Assembly (NCBI RefSeq): GCF_003114815.1
Contig: NZ_BFAZ01000014.1
Span: 1-45,435 of the forward strand
Source of the DNA: Leptospira ellinghausenii
GTDB lineage: Bacteria; Spirochaetota; Leptospiria; Leptospirales; Leptospiraceae
Length of the DNA stretch: 45,435 nucleotides
Reading direction: 5' to 3'
Shown here: piece after piece, positions 9,114 to 16,618 of the stretch
How the letters are laid out: the number at the start of each line of letters is the position of its first letter
Numbering within the stretch: position 1 is the stretch's first letter
The notes under the pieces: generated by a model
The model's database searches: none
Told to the model about the DNA's origin: nothing
Seen by the model: the letters and a program-made list of their open reading frames with translations, nothing else
Position numbers and translations under genes: made by a program

Positions 9114-10205
9114 TTAAAATTTCATTACTGCATGTGCCGTTTCAAAACCTTGCAATTCGATTTCGTCAAATTCGCTAGTTTTCATTTTTGATAACGAGGT
9201 TGGATAATTTGCTACTTTATTTCTAGATTCGTTTGTCAGAAAGGCATATTCATTTTCATTCTTTTGCATTGAATAAGTTCCGATGTAGATATAAGCACCT
9301 TTTTTTGAATTCTTAATGAAATTCATAAATGATCTTACTCTAAGTGCTCTAGTTTGATCTAGAGCTAAATCGAATAACCGAAGAAACCTTAATGGATTGA
9401 AGATTCCAGGTATTGATTTTGTTTTCAAAGGAAAGCCTGCATCAGAGACTATCAGATAATCGAATGGCTCATTTCCTTTAGTTTTAAATTCTTGGCTACC
9501 GCAGTCAAACAATGGTTCAATACCCAAATTGTCGTAAACGCCGCCATCATATAAATTTATCGTGTCATTTTTCTTAAGCGTTATTTCGCTATCATCGGAA
9601 TCCCAACTGGTCCTCTTTTCCCAAAAGAAAGTATTCTTTCGTATTTTTAGTGGTCCAATCCCGCCTGGGAATGCTGCCGATACTGCTAAAGCATGGCTCA
9701 ATGGGAAATTGCCTACATCGGCATAACCTAAAGTATATTCTCCCAACTTTTTTCCTTTGAATCGGAATCTTTTGCCAGTTTCAGCTGTCGTTGCATTTAT
9801 AGACCATACTGGAATTGTAGGTAATTCTTTCAGCTTTCCATTAATACCCCAACATTTTTCTAATGCATCAGCCAATACGAGTGCCCTTGAAAATAAATTA
9901 ATCCAGTTTTTCATTCTAAAAAATAATCTCAATAAAGCAGTTTTCAGTAGTGATTTGCTGGTTAAAGTAGATTTAAGATCAGTTGATATACGAGCCAAAT
10001 AATCTTCGGAAGTTGGAAATTTATTATTATTTAGTGAATAAATTAATCCTATCAATAAACTTCCACCAGATACCGTTGATATATTCTTTACTTGTTCTAG
10101 CTTTCCTTTTTTAGCTAAATATCGTAACAAGCCTGCATGGAATGCAATAGCTCTAACTCCTCCTCCCGATAAAGCCAAACTTATTTTCTCAATTTCTCTC
10201 GACAT
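9114..10205 (-). CDS. Patatin-like phospholipase effector
   Basis: 363 residues. The oxyanion-hole loop GGGVR is at 14-18, the nucleophile motif is STVSGGS with Ser46, and the catalytic Asp220 lies in YDGGVYDNLG, the Ser-Asp dyad of the patatin family. The usual first Gly of the GxSxG box is Thr44 here, a small deviation. No signal peptide. Patatins such as CapV are membrane-degrading effectors of several bacterial immune systems. The gene starts 9 bases after the E2-E1-JAB stop, so the two are expressed together and the patatin is the likely killing or membrane-damaging component. What activates it is not evident: no CD-NTase gene was found nearby. Confidence 0.85.
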   Translation of the reverse strand: MSREIEKISLALSGGGVRAIAFHAGLLRYLAKKGKLEQVKNISTVSGGSLLIGLIYSLNNNKFPTSEDYLARISTDLKSTLTSKSLLKTALLRLFFRMKNWINLFSRALVLADALEKCWGINGKLKELPTIPVWSINATTAETGKRFRFKGKKLGEYTLGYADVGNFPLSHALAVSAAFPGGIGPLKIRKNTFFWEKRTSWDSDDSEITLKKNDTINLYDGGVYDNLGIEPLFDCGSQEFKTKGNEPFDYLIVSDAGFPLKTKSIPGIFNPLRFLRLFDLALDQTRALRVRSFMNFIKNSKKGAYIYIGTYSMQKNENEYAFLTNESRNKVANYPTSLSKMKTSEFDEIELQGFETAHAVMKF

Positions 10206-10214
10206 AGTAATTCT

Positions 10215-12440
10215 CTATTTTATATAAAAACTTATATCTTCGCTGACAATAATCATTAATATAGGCAATCCTTCTGAATTCATTACCTTTGCAAATTTGT
10301 TTAATGATGTTAAATCTGTTTGGCTAGCTTCGGAAGAATGTCCCTTTGGATGAGAATGCCAGTCTCCAATATAATCACAATTTTCAGATGTTCTTTTTTT
10401 TACTTTTTCTAGATATTCTGCTAAGCCCTCAGAACCACGCTCGAATCCAGAGATCGACGATATACTATCTCCAGGTGCCTTTGTTATATCAACTATATAT
10501 ATGGACTTTGTTTTTTGATCAGTATATCCTATTATAATTCCGCCAGTCTCTTTCGGTAGGCTTGTTGCTCTTAAACGATTTAATTTGCTTTCAATAAAGC
10601 CATCATAGAAAATATTCCAATCATTAATTACAATACTCTTTGGACTAAAAAGTTCGACCTCATAATTGTCTATACGCCCAGTTTCAGCATCTAATTTTAA
10701 AATACAAAGTGCTGCATATTTAGATTTGAGTTTCAAACGAAGCAAATTTGATAAGGAAGATGAGAGTAAAATTACTCTTTCATAGGAAAGTATCACAGAA
10801 AGATCACTACAACTTGCACCTACCCTTTGTTTTGGAATATTATTTTGAAGAAAATTTTCTCCCCATTCTTCTGATATTAATGCTCTTAAGTAGGAGGTTT
10901 CAATAAAATCCAGCCTTTTGGATCTTTCGCTATCCTCTAAAAATAAAACGCCACCCGATCCAATTTGATTAAAAAACAGAGAACATGCACGAGGAAGTTC
11001 ATTAGACATTGAGATGTCACGTAGTAAAAAACTCGATGCACTTGCATCCACTATCAAATCAATAGATTTATAATCTGAAAATAATTCTGATAAAATAGTT
11101 GGACTAAAGTTCTTGGGTGTATAGGTAACGGGTGGATTACCAGGTGAATAATTCAGGTTCATCAACTCTGAAACAAGCTCTGCTTTATTTCTCCCAATAT
11201 CCTTTTCTTTTGCCAAATGCCGAAAAACATTATGAGGAGCTATGCAATCATTATCAAGTAAAGACCATCTTCCCCATCCTGACTTTGACCAAATTTCTGC
11301 AAGTGTGCTACCCAAAGACCCTACTCCAATTAAAACTCCATTAAAAGAAGCATCTGTGAATTCAATACCAGACATCAGGGAAGCGAATTTTTGTGTTAAT
11401 GGATTTACGATTTCAACAGGTAGAATCGGAATATCGGATAAATGATCATTAGAAGAAGTTTCCTCGATACCAAGTAAATCAATCTTATAATACTTATTAG
11501 GGTCTACTGGGGAAATACTTAAAATTCCAAGAAGGTGACCCAGCGCACCAATTCCTTTAGGAATAAAGAATGCAAAAAAATCTGGTTTCTCCAATAAATT
11601 ACCCGAACTATCATATCTTTTAAATTTTAAAAGTATGAATGTTTGTTCGATAATTTCTCTAACTGGAAATCCAGATGAAGAAGTTCTTTTCAAAATTTCC
11701 TCCTTTAGAATATCAATAACAGAGGAAGACCTTTTTTGAAATTGCTCTTCAAGCAGTTTTAGATTCCAAGGTGCAGGGAATACTCTAGTATGCTTTATTG
11801 GTTTAACGTCAAGAGTTAGGAAGCTACAATTTCTATCTGGATATGAATTTGAAAATTTGATTACTTTTGTCGTATTATCAAGATAAGCAAAGTCGAATGA
11901 TTTTTCTTCTTCATAGGATGTCGGAAGTAATAGCTTATAATCACTTATAAAATATGGTCGTTCTAATTCCTGCTCATTTGAGTGTAAGCTGTCTTCCGAA
12001 GTTTTTAAAAACCACCAACAAATTCGATTCAGAAAATTTTGTAGAGTCCAATTCCGTTCTACTTCAGCCCACGATTCTAAATACATACATATTGTTTTAG
12101 GAATTATTCCAAATGAGAAATTCATGTGTAGAATATCTTCGGGAAAATTTTCACGAATTGGAACAACTCGGAATGGATGTTCAGGCAAGCCATTAATGTA
12201 AAGTATCGCTAGAGGCTCTCTGTTCAATATACCTACTGAATTTTTGCTCTTTATTGATGGGTGTTTTAGATCAACCAAAAGTATTTCAATTAGGTTGTCA
12301 GGACTGTGAAAAATTCTAGATTCATGTAAACAAAATTCCTTCCTCTCTCCTATTGCAAAAATTAAATTATTAACTTCCTGAGAATGCTCAGAAAGTCGAT
12401 TCTCTGGAGATATAATTCTAGAATTTTCAAATATCATCAT
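10215..12440 (-). CDS. E2-E1-JAB triple fusion, ubiquitin-like conjugation and deconjugation protein
   Basis: 741 residues with three modules. Residues 80-155: E2-like segment with HMNFSFG, Cys118 in TICMY and a Trp-rich helix (WTLQNFLNRICWWFL), as in prokaryotic E2 domains. Residues 345-600: ThiF/E1 adenylating domain with nucleotide loop IGVGSLGS (371-378), LLDND (394-398), Arg407 and VDASAS (464-469); Cys544 in GASCSD is the candidate thioester cysteine. Residues 615-741: JAB/JAMM metalloprotease with Glu631, His695-Ser-His697-Pro, Ser706 and Asp709. In type II CBASS the E2-E1 (Cap2) and JAB (Cap3) functions are on separate proteins and the substrate is the CD-NTase C-terminus; here they are one chain and no CD-NTase is seen. 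The gene starts 4 bases after the MBL stop. Confidence 0.85.
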   Translation of the reverse strand: MMIFENSRIISPENRLSEHSQEVNNLIFAIGERKEFCLHESRIFHSPDNLIEILLVDLKHPSIKSKNSVGILNREPLAILYINGLPEHPFRVVPIRENFPEDILHMNFSFGIIPKTICMYLESWAEVERNWTLQNFLNRICWWFLKTSEDSLHSNEQELERPYFISDYKLLLPTSYEEEKSFDFAYLDNTTKVIKFSNSYPDRNCSFLTLDVKPIKHTRVFPAPWNLKLLEEQFQKRSSSVIDILKEEILKRTSSSGFPVREIIEQTFILLKFKRYDSSGNLLEKPDFFAFFIPKGIGALGHLLGILSISPVDPNKYYKIDLLGIEETSSNDHLSDIPILPVEIVNPLTQKFASLMSGIEFTDASFNGVLIGVGSLGSTLAEIWSKSGWGRWSLLDNDCIAPHNVFRHLAKEKDIGRNKAELVSELMNLNYSPGNPPVTYTPKNFSPTILSELFSDYKSIDLIVDASASSFLLRDISMSNELPRACSLFFNQIGSGGVLFLEDSERSKRLDFIETSYLRALISEEWGENFLQNNIPKQRVGASCSDLSVILSYERVILLSSSLSNLLRLKLKSKYAALCILKLDAETGRIDNYEVELFSPKSIVINDWNIFYDGFIESKLNRLRATSLPKETGGIIIGYTDQKTKSIYIVDITKAPGDSISSISGFERGSEGLAEYLEKVKKRTSENCDYIGDWHSHPKGHSSEASQTDLTSLNKFAKVMNSEGLPILMIIVSEDISFYIK

Positions 12441-12444
12441 TAAA

Positions 12445-13581
12445 TTATCCAGCTTTATAATTTTTGCTTACAGCAATATTTGAAGCAGATATTTTCTTCT
12501 CTTCCTTAGCTAAGCCTGTTTCATCGATGATGAACTTAATTGGCTGTGGGTTACTAGTATCTGATTCTTCCATAGTTACCAAAAACATGCAGCCCTTAAC
12601 TTTATTTAAATATTTTTCATAGCACTTCTTTGCCTGTATATGCGGTGGCTGAGTCTGTTCGTAAGCTTCCTTATTATCTGGAATAGCGTGACTTGAACTT
12701 ATAAGAAACGATCCTTCTTTTCCGTATAAAAGTAATTCTTCAATTTTTTCTTTCGGAATAGTTATTTCTTTGCCTTTTTCATCGCTTAGGGCTAAATAAC
12801 TTGAATGATGAGGAACGTTAAATATATCCCACTTTAGTCTGTCTTCATTATTTCTCTTTTGCGACTTTGTGACAATATCCTCTAAAATATCCCACTTTGA
12901 ATCCCCGACTGCGAGATAATCGTATATATCAGCTCCAATTTTAAACCTAATATTAAATATTAGAGAAGCTTCATTTCGAAATTCTTCATTCTCATCGACA
13001 TGCTTCACAAAAGGAGAATGACAAAAAAATTCAACTCCATCGACAGCTAAAGAAAAATCGGGTACTAGCTGACCAGCATCGATAATCAAATGCTTTCTAT
13101 CTTCAACGGAAATATTATTTTCATTGAGCCAGTCCTTTAAACGATCGGGTTTTGAAAAAACTCGGATTCCTTCTCCTTTTTTTAATCGGTATCGTGCTTC
13201 TTGTCTCCATATTACAAATTCACTACTCTGATCCTCATTTGCTGCTTGTTCCAAAATCATAGCTGCTGGAACCCAAAGGGTCTTAATCTTAATTCTTCCT
13301 TCACCTTGATATTTTGAGGCAAAATTTAATTCAAAGAATTCGGTGCTATTTTCTATATGATCCTTATCACCATGTGTAAAAGCTACAACATCAAAATAAT
13401 CTCTGTTAGCTTCATCTAGCTCTTTTTTAAGCCTACCTTTAAGGTTTATTTCTGGTCCTCCATTTTCCTCTTCTGTCTTTTTGATATGTCTAAAGTCCAT
13501 TAAAATGCGCTTTTTGTTGTTTAAAATAATCTGACTTGTATCACCATTTCCGACTGGGTAAAAAATAATTTCATGTTTCAT
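12445..13581 (-). CDS. ComEC/Rec2-like metallo-beta-lactamase-fold protein ending in Lys-Ala-Gly
   Basis: 378 residues from the ATG at 13581, chosen because AAGAAGG lies 7 bases upstream; an ATG-led extension to 13629 would run through the operator and promoter. The metal motif is THGDKDHI (69-76), the His-x-Asp-x-Asp-His form typical of ComEC-like MBL proteins, and a second conserved block reads FNVPHHSSY. Such enzymes hydrolyse phosphodiesters. The last about 25 residues are polar and look unstructured, ending in Lys-Ala-Gly. A small-residue terminus is what E1 enzymes adenylate, and CBASS CD-NTases have comparable tails, so this protein could itself be the conjugation substrate of the adjacent E2-E1-JAB protein (inference). 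First gene of the operon. Confidence 0.8.
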   Translation of the reverse strand: MKHEIIFYPVGNGDTSQIILNNKKRILMDFRHIKKTEEENGGPEINLKGRLKKELDEANRDYFDVVAFTHGDKDHIENSTEFFELNFASKYQGEGRIKIKTLWVPAAMILEQAANEDQSSEFVIWRQEARYRLKKGEGIRVFSKPDRLKDWLNENNISVEDRKHLIIDAGQLVPDFSLAVDGVEFFCHSPFVKHVDENEEFRNEASLIFNIRFKIGADIYDYLAVGDSKWDILEDIVTKSQKRNNEDRLKWDIFNVPHHSSYLALSDEKGKEITIPKEKIEELLLYGKEGSFLISSSHAIPDNKEAYEQTQPPHIQAKKCYEKYLNKVKGCMFLVTMEESDTSNPQPIKFIIDETGLAKEEKKISASNIAVSKNYKAG

Positions 13582-13603
13582 AACAATACCTTCTTTGTGA
13601 AAT

Positions 13604-13624
13604 ATTATCCTATAATAGGATAAT
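13604..13624. promoter_or_regulatory. 21-bp palindromic operator, probably for the XRE repressor
   Basis: Perfect 10-bp arms ATTATCCTAT and ATAGGATAAT around a single central A. It sits in the divergent promoter region between the XRE gene and the immune operon and covers the operon's -10 box. A partial copy of the half-site (TCCTAT at 13661-13666) lies within the spacer of the XRE promoter. The arrangement is that of a phage-type repressor controlling both its own and the divergent transcript. Confidence 0.7.
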
Positions 13625-13640
13625 GACATTATGTCGTCAA
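13612..13640 (-). promoter_or_regulatory. Sigma70-type promoter of the MBL / E2-E1-JAB operon
   Basis: On the minus strand TTGACG (13640-13635) is separated by 17 bases from TATTAT (13617-13612). Transcription would begin near 13605, giving a leader of about 24 nt to the ATG at 13581. The -10 box lies inside the 21-bp palindrome, so a bound repressor would block polymerase. Confidence 0.65.
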
Positions 13641-13649
13641 GTAAAAGAG

Positions 13650-13677
13650 TTGAAATATTTTCCTATTTTAGTATATT
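13650..13677 (+). promoter_or_regulatory. Promoter of the XRE repressor gene; probably leaderless transcript
   Basis: TTGAAA (13650-13655) and TATATT (13672-13677) are 16 bases apart. The expected start of transcription, about 7 bases further, coincides with the GTG start codon at 13684, and there is no Shine-Dalgarno sequence. A leaderless repressor mRNA resembles the PRM-driven cI message of lambda. Confidence 0.5.
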
Positions 13678-13683
13678 TTACAC

Positions 13684-14085
13684 GTGAGCATAAATGAAAT
13701 AGTTGCCCTTAAAATCCGAGAGCTGCGAGAATCTAGCTTTTCTGGAAAAGGAATCTCTCAGACTGAATTAGCAAAAAAATTAAATAAAACTCCAAATACC
13801 ATTTCCAGATGGGAAACGGGAGAGTATAAACCGAGAATTGAAGACTTGTATGAACTTGCTAAGTTTTTTAAAGTATCAATCCTTACATTTCTGCCAGGCG
13901 ACACCGTAGGAACTGAAAAAGATCAGAAAATTGATATGATGTTTAGAGGAATGTCAGGACTTTCGGACAAAGAATTAAATGAAATATCAAACTATTTAGA
14001 GTTCTATATTGCAAAAAAACAATTAAATGCGATCCAAAAGAAATCCCCAGGGAGAAAGCGAAAAGATGAATCAAACACGGTATGA
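13684..14085 (+). CDS. XRE-family transcriptional repressor
   Basis: 133 residues from a GTG start. An N-terminal helix-turn-helix of the Cro/C1 type spans residues 8-65 (ISQTELAKKLNKTPNTISRWETGEYKPRIEDLYELAKFF). A short helical C-terminal part (residues 80-133) has a basic tail (KKSPGRKRKDE). It is divergent from the MBL / E2-E1-JAB / patatin / LRAT operon and overlaps the ImmA-like gene downstream. With the palindrome in the shared promoter it is the obvious candidate repressor of the immune operon and of itself. Such XRE-ImmA pairs control mobile elements, where the protease cleaves the repressor on a signal; here the output would be an immune operon. Confidence 0.85.
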   Translation: MSINEIVALKIRELRESSFSGKGISQTELAKKLNKTPNTISRWETGEYKPRIEDLYELAKFFKVSILTFLPGDTVGTEKDQKIDMMFRGMSGLSDKELNEISNYLEFYIAKKQLNAIQKKSPGRKRKDESNTV

Positions 14086-14671
14086 ATATTATGAATCCTT
14101 AAAATTAAGTGCAAATAACTTAAGAAAAAAGTATGAAATAAATTTACCAAGGATTCTCCCCAATGAGATTAAAAAAATAATGAAAGCCGAAGGAATTCGA
14201 GAGATAAATTATTGGAAGGATTTTAACATTATTCGGGGAGCATACTTTGTAATTTCTGGGGAACCACATGTTGTAGTTAACAAGAATTTGCGTAGAGACC
14301 CTAAAACATTTACTTTAGCGCATGAATTAAAGCATCATCTATTTGATAAGGAATTAGGAAGTGTATATTGTTCAAACATTAATATAAATGAACAAATTGA
14401 AATAGGTGCAGAAATATTTGCAGCAGAGTTTTTGTTTCCTGATCAGCTTTATTTATATCACCTCAATGAGATGGGAGTAACAAAGGAAAATTTTAAACCA
14501 GCTCACTTAGTTTTACTAAAGAATGTTACAGATACAACTTTAAGTTATGCAGGTTTGGCTAAAAAAGCGGAATATCTTAAGATCGCTGAAAAAGGAAGTT
14601 TAAGTCAAGTTAAATGGAAAAGCTTGAGCGAAGAAATTTTAGGTAAGCCATTTTATAGGAAGACTGCATAA
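14066..14671 (+). CDS. ImmA/IrrE-type metalloprotease (anti-repressor)
   Basis: 201 residues starting at ATG 14066, preceded by GGGAG; an upstream ATG at 14027 in the same frame has no better site. His-Glu-Leu-Lys-His at 86-90 is the zinc HExxH motif and GAEIFAAEFLFP supplies the downstream Glu ligand typical of ImmA (DUF955). Substrates in this family are XRE repressors encoded next door, exactly the arrangement here, with a 20-base overlap of the two genes. Cleavage of the repressor would release the divergent operon. The trigger (DNA damage, phage protein or another signal) is not apparent. Confidence 0.85.
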   Translation: MNQTRYEYYESLKLSANNLRKKYEINLPRILPNEIKKIMKAEGIREINYWKDFNIIRGAYFVISGEPHVVVNKNLRRDPKTFTLAHELKHHLFDKELGSVYCSNININEQIEIGAEIFAAEFLFPDQLYLYHLNEMGVTKENFKPAHLVLLKNVTDTTLSYAGLAKKAEYLKIAEKGSLSQVKWKSLSEEILGKPFYRKTA

Positions 14672-14879
14672 ATTATAAATCTATACTAATTGACTTAAAG
14701 AATTTCAAACTTTATACAGTTTTGCTTTATTTATCTAGTTAAATATATTTCATTTTCTCTTTCAAATTTACTTAAATTTACTATAGATATACTTCTTTAC
14801 AAAGAATTCACCGAATAAATTTAGCTATGCTCTAGTCATTCGAAGAAGAACATACATAGGATGCGAGGGGAAGTTTAGT

Positions 14880-15635
14880 TTGGAAAATAAAATATTTTTT
14901 ATAGACGAAGCAAAAAATATATCTAATTCAGCGATAGAAATTCTTAATAGTAATTATTTATTTAAACCTTCCGTCTATCTTGAGGAAAAGCATCTTCATA
15001 ATGATTTCGATGCAATTATAAAGAAAAGGATGAATGATTTAAATTTTCCACTTACAACTAAAACACTGGATGGATACGAATTTCCAATTTTGATGAATGA
15101 ATACGTAACTATAAATAAGTATAAACGGTCTGATTTTTTTGAAACGATAAATGAAGAGCGCTCAAGTCCAGCAAAATTAGATTATGTAATTCTCGATCCA
15201 AACTGGATAAACAAAAATAAATATATTACATGCGTTAATAAATATGAGCCAGAAAGAGGAACAATTAGAGAGAAAAATGAAATCCCATTTTTTGTTTCAG
15301 TTGAATTTAAATTTTTGCATTTTGGAAAGGAATACAAATTAATCGATAGCTCAAAGAATTCGTTAGCTTTTTTTGAAGAGAATAAAGCATCAAAAAAAGT
15401 TAGAATAAAAAAAGAAATACTAGCTGACGCTACAAAGCAAATAAATGAAAGAATCCCGATTCCTAATGTAGCTTATTTTAATTCTGAGGTTCCCTTACCT
15501 AAAGCCGAGATCGAAACTATTTTATTAGATGTGAAAAACACTTTTAAAAACACTCAATTAGCTTTATGGTATTCTCAAGGAGGAATTACTCATAGGTTTA
15601 AAGATCAGAACGATTTTTATTCAATCAATATTTGA
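14880..15635 (+). CDS. Possible PD-(D/E)xK restriction-type nuclease
   Basis: 251 residues from a TTG start with GAGGGGAAG about 5 bases upstream. No named family is recognised. A nuclease-like core can be traced: Asp101/Asp106 in LDYVILDPNW, Glu142-Phe-Lys144 in VSVEFKF on a beta strand, and a following helix with Lys-Glu-x5-Asp-x3-Gln (about 178-187). The order D...ExK...Q is that of the PD-(D/E)xK superfamily, but the evidence is pattern only. It stands alone, transcribed towards the AbiE pair and 44 bases from its end. It may be a single-gene defence unit or the leftover of a larger one. Confidence 0.5.
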   Translation: MENKIFFIDEAKNISNSAIEILNSNYLFKPSVYLEEKHLHNDFDAIIKKRMNDLNFPLTTKTLDGYEFPILMNEYVTINKYKRSDFFETINEERSSPAKLDYVILDPNWINKNKYITCVNKYEPERGTIREKNEIPFFVSVEFKFLHFGKEYKLIDSSKNSLAFFEENKASKKVRIKKEILADATKQINERIPIPNVAYFNSEVPLPKAEIETILLDVKNTFKNTQLALWYSQGGITHRFKDQNDFYSINI

Positions 15636-15679
15636 ATAGAAAGTTTTTCACATATCTTAAGTTTAAAGCATAATTTGAA

Positions 15680-16618
15680 TTATAGCTTTGGAAGAAATGA
15701 TTTGATCGATGCTAGGATTTCATCCAAGGTAGGATAATCTCGATAGTAAAGAGCCTCAGTATTTTTGTATCTATTCTCTACTTCCTGTCGATGAGCAGAA
15801 TTAGATAAAATAAAGGCTTCATTCTTTGTTAAATCAGTCTCATCATCTTTTCTAAAACGCTTTAATTTGTGTCTTCTGTATTCTTCAGAACCAACGAATG
15901 CTTGCACCTCGGCATTATTTAATAACTTATACATGTCATAATAGTGCCGTGCAAAGTTTTTAATTTCGACTCCTGCAATCATCTGCCTAAATTTAGTCGA
16001 AATGGCTTGTAGCTTTTCTACAAAAGTATACTGAGGTAAGTAGCAATTAACGTCAATAGCTCGATTATCGATGTAACCTCCTACATTACCTTTTGAAGAA
16101 ATGTAATCGAAAACCCAAGAAGAAATGGTTATTTTACGAGATGGTTCGACATCATCAAATCCAATTTCTAATAGAATGTGTTCTTTAATTCCTGATACAT
16201 GGAAGTGGGTTGGATATGTGATGGGAATCTCCGCATTTCTGCATGAATCATCGCTATAGTTGAGTTCTTTGCCTACCGATCCTGGAACTTTCAATTTCTC
16301 TTTAATGTTTTCAAAGAAATTTTTCCTTTTAAGTATAGCCTTTTCTGTCTTATTCTCTTGCGAACTTCTCGATTCAAAGTCCTTATCTTTAATAAGTAAA
16401 TCAATATCTTCGGAAAATCGATCGATTATTTTGAATCCTTTGGAAAGAGACGTACCACCTTTCATGCTAAACTGAAATCCTGATTCCGATAAAGAATACA
16501 AGACATGCATAATCCAGTAATCTTTCTCGATCAATGACACAGGAATGTCCTGCTCACTCGAAACGATTCTTAGGAGCGATTCCCATTCTGGATCATTATG
16601 GATGAATATTTTATTCAT
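15680..16618 (-). CDS. abiEii: AbiEii nucleotidyltransferase toxin
   Basis: 312 residues. Early EKDYW (31-35), KGGTSLSKGF (53-62) and SEDIDLLI (69-76, with Asp71 and Asp73) are the conserved motifs of the AbiEii/AbiGii nucleotidyltransferase (polymerase-beta fold) family. Toxins of this family modify cellular nucleic acids, tRNA 3' ends in well-studied relatives, and cause abortive infection in a type IV toxin-antitoxin system. The length is typical and both halves of the protein look intact. The ATG overlaps the stop of the antitoxin gene by 8 bases (ATGAATAA), as expected for a coupled antitoxin-toxin pair. Confidence 0.9.
   Translation of the reverse strand: MNKIFIHNDPEWESLLRIVSSEQDIPVSLIEKDYWIMHVLYSLSESGFQFSMKGGTSLSKGFKIIDRFSEDIDLLIKDKDFESRSSQENKTEKAILKRKNFFENIKEKLKVPGSVGKELNYSDDSCRNAEIPITYPTHFHVSGIKEHILLEIGFDDVEPSRKITISSWVFDYISSKGNVGGYIDNRAIDVNCYLPQYTFVEKLQAISTKFRQMIAGVEIKNFARHYYDMYKLLNNAEVQAFVGSEEYRRHKLKRFRKDDETDLTKNEAFILSNSAHRQEVENRYKNTEALYYRDYPTLDEILASIKSFLPKL

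Noticed and set aside
13582..13629. Longer start for the MBL protein
   Set aside because: The extension would cross the operator and the operon's -10 box; ATG at 13581 has AAGAAGG at proper distance.
8646..14671. Call as type II CBASS
   Set aside because: E2-E1, JAB and patatin fit, but no CD-NTase gene or motif (G-S/G plus spaced acidic triad) occurs in the operon; the only polymerase-beta-type protein nearby is the AbiEii toxin, 2 kb away and paired with its own antitoxin.
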